A stretch of DNA of 64,000 bases from positions 1-64,000 of the forward strand of contig CANQON010000008.1 of NCBI GenBank assembly GCA_947625505.1, read 5' to 3'. The notes below the pieces were generated by a model. It was not told where the DNA came from, did no database searches, and worked only from the letters and a program-made list of their open reading frames with translations. This stretch comes from an uncultured Bacilli bacterium (GTDB lineage: Bacteria; Bacillota_I; Bacilli_A; RF39; UBA660). Position numbers and translations under genes: made by a program. This document shows positions 60,501 through 64,000 of the stretch, piece after piece; position 1 is the stretch's first letter, and every line of letters starts with the position of its first letter.

Positions 60501-63500
60501 TCAACACCATCTATACTTGAGCTAACTACAGAATATTTATTTGCTAAAGATTCAACCTCTTCATTATTAAATATTAATTCAAAATTCCATGCCTTATTAG
60601 TATCTCCATTAGATCCAACAACCTTTTTACTAAGTGTTAAATCTACAGGAGCAAGGAATTTATTGAAATAATCTATTTCATCTGGATAGTTAGCATTAAC
60701 ATCTCCAACTACTTTTCTACCACTAATCGTACCTTTATCTTTTTCTTTTAAATTTATATGATCAAAGAAATATCCTTCTTGTTGATCAGTTGTTGTAATA
60801 TTTTCTTCTATCTCATAAGATTGACCAGATTTTAAACCTGTGAACATTAGTCCTTCATTGCTTTTTAATTTGAATTGCGCTACATTAGGAGTTTGATTAT
60901 CCCAATCATTTTGATCCCAATCATCAGGTTTTATTTCTGGCTTATTATCATCACTATATCCAAAATATACTTTTTGAGTTAAGAAACTAGAATTTGTTGC
61001 ATATGGAGATGATAATTCACTAGAACCAAACAAATAAGAATTTAGATGTGAGATTACAAATTCATCTAAAGATGCATATCCTTCTGCACTTCCACTCCAT
61101 TTATTATTTTCAACCTCAGATACAGGTATTAAATATGCTTTCTTTACCCAGAAATCAATTGAGCCTAAGGTATGATCATCATCATATTTTTTATATTTAT
61201 TTAATTCTGTCTTCAAATTACTATCTATTGTATCAGGATTCTCAACATATGTTGTAATACCTGATTGAGTTAATTCCACACCATCTTCATTATCAGGTGC
61301 TGAATATAATCTAAAGACATTATCATCAATAGATCTTTTAGCCTTATTTATTCCAATATAGATATAATAACTTCTATTATTCTTACGATAAACAGTTAAG
61401 TTGTTATTAGAGTTTTGTAATAATCCTCTATTATCTGTTAATACATCAATCGTACTAATACGTAATTGCCATTCATTTGAATAAGGATTTTTATACATTT
61501 TTAAAACTTCAAAATCCCCTTCACGATTGTCCATTTTCATGGAAAAACTAAACTCTTTATTTTCATCTACTTTTTGTTTACCATATTCACTAGTTTCTAC
61601 TTCTTTAGTAACAAATAGTAATGAATCGTTAACTTCAATTCGACCATTATTTCCTAAATAAGAATTAATAATAACATCGCTATCATTTGAACTACTTCCA
61701 GATGTTTGACTAATTGTAGGCAAATAAGAATTATATGCTGTTCCAGTTTTATTAGAAGATTTAGCTCTTAAACTTTGAGCCATATCACCAACACGTAATC
61801 CCCCTGGACGTGTTGCAATTACCCAATTACCATCTTCAGGTTTTGCCACAGTTGGCTCAAATTGAATCCACGAATCACTATCTTCATTATACCAAGCTAA
61901 ATAGTTACCAGCTTCAATACTACCACCAGCAATACCAGAGCCAAACTCTTTTCCCAACCTTGATACAGCAACATGAACAGGGTCTTTTTTATCTGGTAGA
62001 TAATAATCTAATATTACATAATACCATTTGTTTGAATCCAATGTAGAAGCATCAGTTATTTTTTGATGTGAACTTATAAAAGCATTTAATGATGCATCAT
62101 CTAATAATGGTACATCTTTATAAGTTCCATTTTCTTCTAAATCAGAATCATCTTCATTTAAATTATATAATGGTAAAGGATTTTGATACATATAAAATCT
62201 ATTCTCACTATTTGGCGAGAATGATAATAATGCATCTCCTCTTGTACGTTCCTCACTTGTATCTGTTACATAATCTGTATAAGTTGTATTACTATAATAA
62301 TTTGAGTAGAAATATACAATATCTCCTACTTTATTTTTCTTTAAATATTCAGGTGAGATTTTACCTATATCTATATCTAATCCATCATCTGTAAAAATAG
62401 AATCCTGTAATCCAACGCCATAGAACAATCTAAATGGTGTAGTGTTTATTTTATTATCTAAATTCGTACTATAAGATGAAACACGTCCATCACTACCTAT
62501 TTCAATATTTGCTACTTCAATAGGCAAAGCACTAACAGGTATGTTAACATAAAGAGCTTGATCAAAGCCTAAATCAATAGCAGCATCATTATCTTCTGTC
62601 TCAAAATTTTCAGTATCCTCTACCCATATACGAATATCACTTAATTTATAATTAACATTGGTATCTTTGTAGCAAGGATTATGTATATCATCGTTTCTGT
62701 TGTTATCTAGAAAACGATATAATGTATAAATTGTTTTCTTTTGTTGATCTGTCATTTTTCCTTCTTCTAGAAGGTTAGGGACATACTTTCTAACAATATC
62801 ACTACTTACATAATATGTATCGCCATTTTCCCAACTACCACTCTCTCCTAAGAAATTGCCATCTTTATCATACCAACCCATTTCAAAAGGAAGAGATAAA
62901 TCATTACTTTTATGATCTTCTCCACGATGTGTAGCATTAAAATTATAATCATAAATTGCTGTTTTAGTAATACCATAAACCTTACCAAATAGTAGTAATC
63001 CCATATCATAAGTATTGCCATCTATTGTGATAGAATTGCTTTTAATTTCTGTATATTGTCCTAATGGATCCATATATGTCATTGAGTCTTCTATACCAAT
63101 GTCATTAATGCCACTAATAGGTTTAAAAGCTGTTGACACGATATCTTTAACAATTTGATCAAATGTTTCAGATATAGAATCTGATACATCATTTCCTGTG
63201 GTCGTATAATAAGCTTTAGTAACATAATTAAAATCAATATCACTATTGCTTAATCCATATGGATTAACATCTTTATCTTCTGGATTTAGATTTTCAAAAG
63301 TCATTGGCGTTCTACCATTTATTAAATAAGCATTATTATGACTATAACCAATAGGTACTGTAGCCTTATATGTTTGATCATTAATAGTTGCCGATCCATC
63401 GTTCATGTCTGCCCAAAGACCTTTTGCTTCATTATATGACACATATGTGTTGATTTTATTTCTATAAGTAAATGAACTACTATTATTTTTAAACTCCCCA

Positions 63501-64000
63501 TATGCTTTTATTGCGTCATTTATTCCTAATATAACTTGAGCGCCAAATGAATAAGGTTCATAAACTAAATCGTTTTCTGTTAAATTATCTAAATCAGAAC
63601 TTTCTTTTATATATCCTTTTTCTTGTAGCCATTTAAGATTAAAATAGTTATTAGGATCCATAATTACAAATCCAGTACTTATATTGTAGCTAGCTGTTCC
63701 ACTAAACCATTCACCATCATTTGGTAGTTTAATATCTTCTGGATTTGACATATCTACTGAAATAGTAAAGAATTTACACTCTTCATGAAATTTCTTTTCA
63801 ACAGCAGATTTCATGTAAGAACTATTTAAAAGAGTTGTTAATATAATAGAAGCATGTGTAGATCTTACTTCATCGGCAAAAACTTTTAATTTTTCTTCTC
63901 CCAATACACCAGGATTATTACCATCTGTACTTAATTTACCATCACCATAACCAACTTGTTCTAATGTTGGAGTACCATTTTTGTCAATTAAATCGATAAA
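57542..64000 (-). CDS. Giant surface adhesin, partial (5' end beyond window)
   Basis: The reading frame is open to base 64000 on the minus strand, so the track's TTG start at 63904 is not a true start. Near the right edge the sequence (VFADEVRSTHASIILTTLLN, then CKFFTISVDMSN) looks like the end of a von Willebrand A-type domain. About 900 residues of mixed sequence with many Asp and Asn follow. From about 60655 to 57655 come eight Cna-B/SpaA-like repeats of about 125 residues (LTLxKxVxGxxGDKxKEW... TLKHGxxITIKxLPEGTxYxVxE). The end is NIPETNDSIMKF, a membrane helix and EKRLN, a sorting-like signal with Asn where LPXTG has Gly. It is probably an exposed fibrous adhesin. Confidence 0.88.
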   Translation of the reverse strand, partial: FIDLIDKNGTPTLEQVGYGDGKLSTDGNNPGVLGEEKLKVFADEVRSTHASIILTTLLNSSYMKSAVEKKFHEECKFFTISVDMSNPEDIKLPNDGEWFSGTASYNISTGFVIMDPNNYFNLKWLQEKGYIKESSDLDNLTENDLVYEPYSFGAQVILGINDAIKAYGEFKNNSSSFTYRNKINTYVSYNEAKGLWADMNDGSATINDQTYKATVPIGYSHNNAYLINGRTPMTFENLNPEDKDVNPYGLSNSDIDFNYVTKAYYTTTGNDVSDSISETFDQIVKDIVSTAFKPISGINDIGIEDSMTYMDPLGQYTEIKSNSITIDGNTYDMGLLLFGKVYGITKTAIYDYNFNATHRGEDHKSNDLSLPFEMGWYDKDGNFLGESGSWENGDTYYVSSDIVRKYVPNLLEEGKMTDQQKKTIYTLYRFLDNNRNDDIHNPCYKDTNVNYKLSDIRIWVEDTENFETEDNDAAIDLGFDQALYVNIPVSALPIEVANIEIGSDGRVSSYSTNLDNKINTTPFRLFYGVGLQDSIFTDDGLDIDIGKISPEYLKKNKVGDIVYFYSNYYSNTTYTDYVTDTSEERTRGDALLSFSPNSENRFYMYQNPLPLYNLNEDDSDLEENGTYKDVPLLDDASLNAFISSHQKITDASTLDSNKWYYVILDYYLPDKKDPVHVAVSRLGKEFGSGIAGGSIEAGNYLAWYNEDSDSWIQFEPTVAKPEDGNWVIATRPGGLRVGDMAQSLRAKSSNKTGTAYNSYLPTISQTSGSSSNDSDVIINSYLGNNGRIEVNDSLLFVTKEVETSEYGKQKVDENKEFSFSMKMDNREGDFEVLKMYKNPYSNEWQLRISTIDVLTDNRGLLQNSNNNLTVYRKNNRSYYIYIGINKAKRSIDDNVFRLYSAPDNEDGVELTQSGITTYVENPDTIDSNLKTELNKYKKYDDDHTLGSIDFWVKKAYLIPVSEVENNKWSGSAEGYASLDEFVISHLNSYLFGSSELSSPYATNSSFLTQKVYFGYSDDNKPEIKPDDWDQNDWDNQTPNVAQFKLKSNEGLMFTGLKSGQSYEIEENITTTDQQEGYFFDHINLKEKDKGTISGRKVVGDVNANYPDEIDYFNKFLAPVDLTLSKKVVGSNGDTNKAWNFELIFNNEEVESLANKYSVVSSSIDGVESPNIDYIDITKDEDGNYKANISLKHGQKVTIKNLPYGTNYEVIEKEANENDYVTTSKNAKGVLKDDEAFVEFENSNYLKSDFTLSKEVLGALGDKEKEWTFEIKLTPKEGSPFAQSYSFVGSKTGSIEFMDNHDGSYTGTITLKHNESITIKDILEDTKYEIVEQDADKNGYITLKENAEGTTNGKDSVNAKFTNIKYSRHDLTLEKIVTGGAGDKSKDWHFKIVLIPDEDVIFDKSYHYVGGHVANGVDPHSDGELVLTDNHDGSYEGEITLKHGESVTIEGIPERTQYKVIEQEANKNDYYTMQTTNSEGVLTKENEKIRFTNSKLSKHDITIAKMVEGAWGDKEKEWIFKITLEPLEYVILDKDYSYVGSKIGKISFVDNGNGIYVGEVTLKHGETITIKDLPEGTHYNVEELEANQDGYTTRVDGPNEGTLNVNENKDSIIFTNIKQSQHSLTIYKEVRGNDADKSKEWNFVVKLTPEDGVKLLDSYPIIGGNTESTIAPVSDLRVELKHNSDGTSEANIKLKHGQSLTISELPEGTKYEVIEKEANEDGYITWTEGTSRGVLVNDASFMVKFVNKKPAKYSLTINKEVLGGAGDKEKEWTFEITLTPDDHIALLNEYLYDGDKTGLIEFVKQPDGSSKGSITLKHGQTINIKGLPENTNYSIQEKEANKDGYITNSSGNERDILSKNTNVSYKNIKLSKHDLVIRKFVNGNLGEKDKEWHFKITFESPKEKQLDSEYVYELSTITDETSKTTGKIKLNKVGNKYESNIILHHGEEITLKDLPEGTHYKVEEIEANQDNYITIIENNAEGILENKIHEVNFYNNKYSTHNLTIKKELKGSNTESNREWHFKVILTPNSDVPFSTSYAYTDSEQDGILNFTLKDDNSYECEVSLKGNQQIIIKDIPYGTSYEVIELEANQDNYHTVYIDNKGIVEDNIETVVSNERNINIPETNDSIMKFIIIFSLTIISSFIGIVLEKRLN
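57655..60655 (-). repeat. Eight tandem Cna-B-like coding repeats
   Basis: Repeat starts read from the protein lie near 60650, 60266, 59900, 59508, 59141, 58748, 58388 and 58003, giving spacings of 360-393 nt. Each unit encodes an opening [LV]T[LI]xK, a [DE]W[HTN]F segment, a KHG or HHG turn and an LPEGTxY[EK]V turn. The DNA of the units differs considerably, so they are old or diversified repeats. Confidence 0.85.

Noticed and set aside
61048-62394. Plus-strand ORFs rich in His, Leu and Tyr inside the giant gene
   Set aside because: They are antisense shadows of the adhesin; their odd composition follows from its Asp/Asn codons.
63904-64000. Start of the giant adhesin at the TTG at 63904
   Set aside because: The frame continues without a stop to the window edge (FIDLIDKNGTPTLEQ and onward), and no SD precedes the TTG, so the gene is partial.
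1-64000. tRNA, rRNA, CRISPR, insertion sequences, prophage
   Set aside because: Intergenic spaces are short and hold only promoters, leaders and terminators; no cloverleaf, repeat-spacer array, transposase or integrase was seen.

Overview
The window is very AT-rich, nearly all coding, and reads as chromosome of a low-G+C Bacillota, class Bacilli or a close relative. TGG encodes Trp and TGA is a stop (for example at the ends of adk and of the gene at 43698), so this is code 11 and not the Mycoplasma code. The cell is walled: murA, an M23 peptidase, a YycJ-type hydrolase and two sortase-type surface proteins are present. A spoIIR gene points to a sporulating or formerly sporulating lineage. I see no tRNA, rRNA, CRISPR, transposase or integrase.

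Layout: 1-2570 holds three small unknown genes. 2647-8120 holds secA, the ribosome hibernation factor hpf, a cold-shock protein, an orphan AgrC-like GHKL histidine kinase and a stand-alone hexapeptide domain related to the acetyltransferase half of GlmU. 8187-22301 is one unbroken minus-strand S10-spc-alpha operon of 29 genes, rpsJ to rplQ, including rpmJ, which the ORF track missed. It has a consensus promoter, a leader of about 130 nt and a terminator. rpmD (uL30) is absent between rpsE and rplO. uS5 has a long acidic then RQP-rich N-terminal extension, and uL3 has an acidic tail.

22504-31651 mixes housekeeping genes (gpsA; rpsF-ssb-rpsR) with unknown ones: an HNH-like protein, a protein ending in a perfect sliding-clamp motif (QLSLF), and a 1379-residue helical protein with a C-terminal domain that looks enzymatic. 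31665-37014 carries ychF, an AbgT-type transporter, a DUF951 protein, mscS, parB and parA, the order typical of the origin-proximal region of Bacillota. 37107-47318 holds typA, a Nudix hydrolase, a DUF421 protein, rpmE, a Bax-inhibitor-1 protein, murA, fba and several unknown genes.

47381-55150 contains spoIIR, a pair of zinc-ribbon membrane proteins, and an operon DHH phosphoesterase-rplI-dnaB-M23 peptidase-yycJ-rlmH. The DHH protein has the GdpP signature and the GdpP position but lacks the membrane, PAS and GGDEF parts. 55285-64000 is a two-gene surface operon. The first gene is a giant protein running off the right edge with eight Cna-B-like repeats and an unusual IPETN sorting-like signal. 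The second is a beta-helix protein with a classical LPNTG signal.

Functionally the window is a translation, secretion, replication and envelope core. The most novel material is the giant helical protein and its small partner, the clamp-motif protein, the two single-domain versions of normally multidomain enzymes (GlmU-like and GdpP-like), and the paired surface proteins with different anchor signals. Annotated starts were moved inward from the ORF track wherever a Shine-Dalgarno (SD) sequence or a terminator decided the case.
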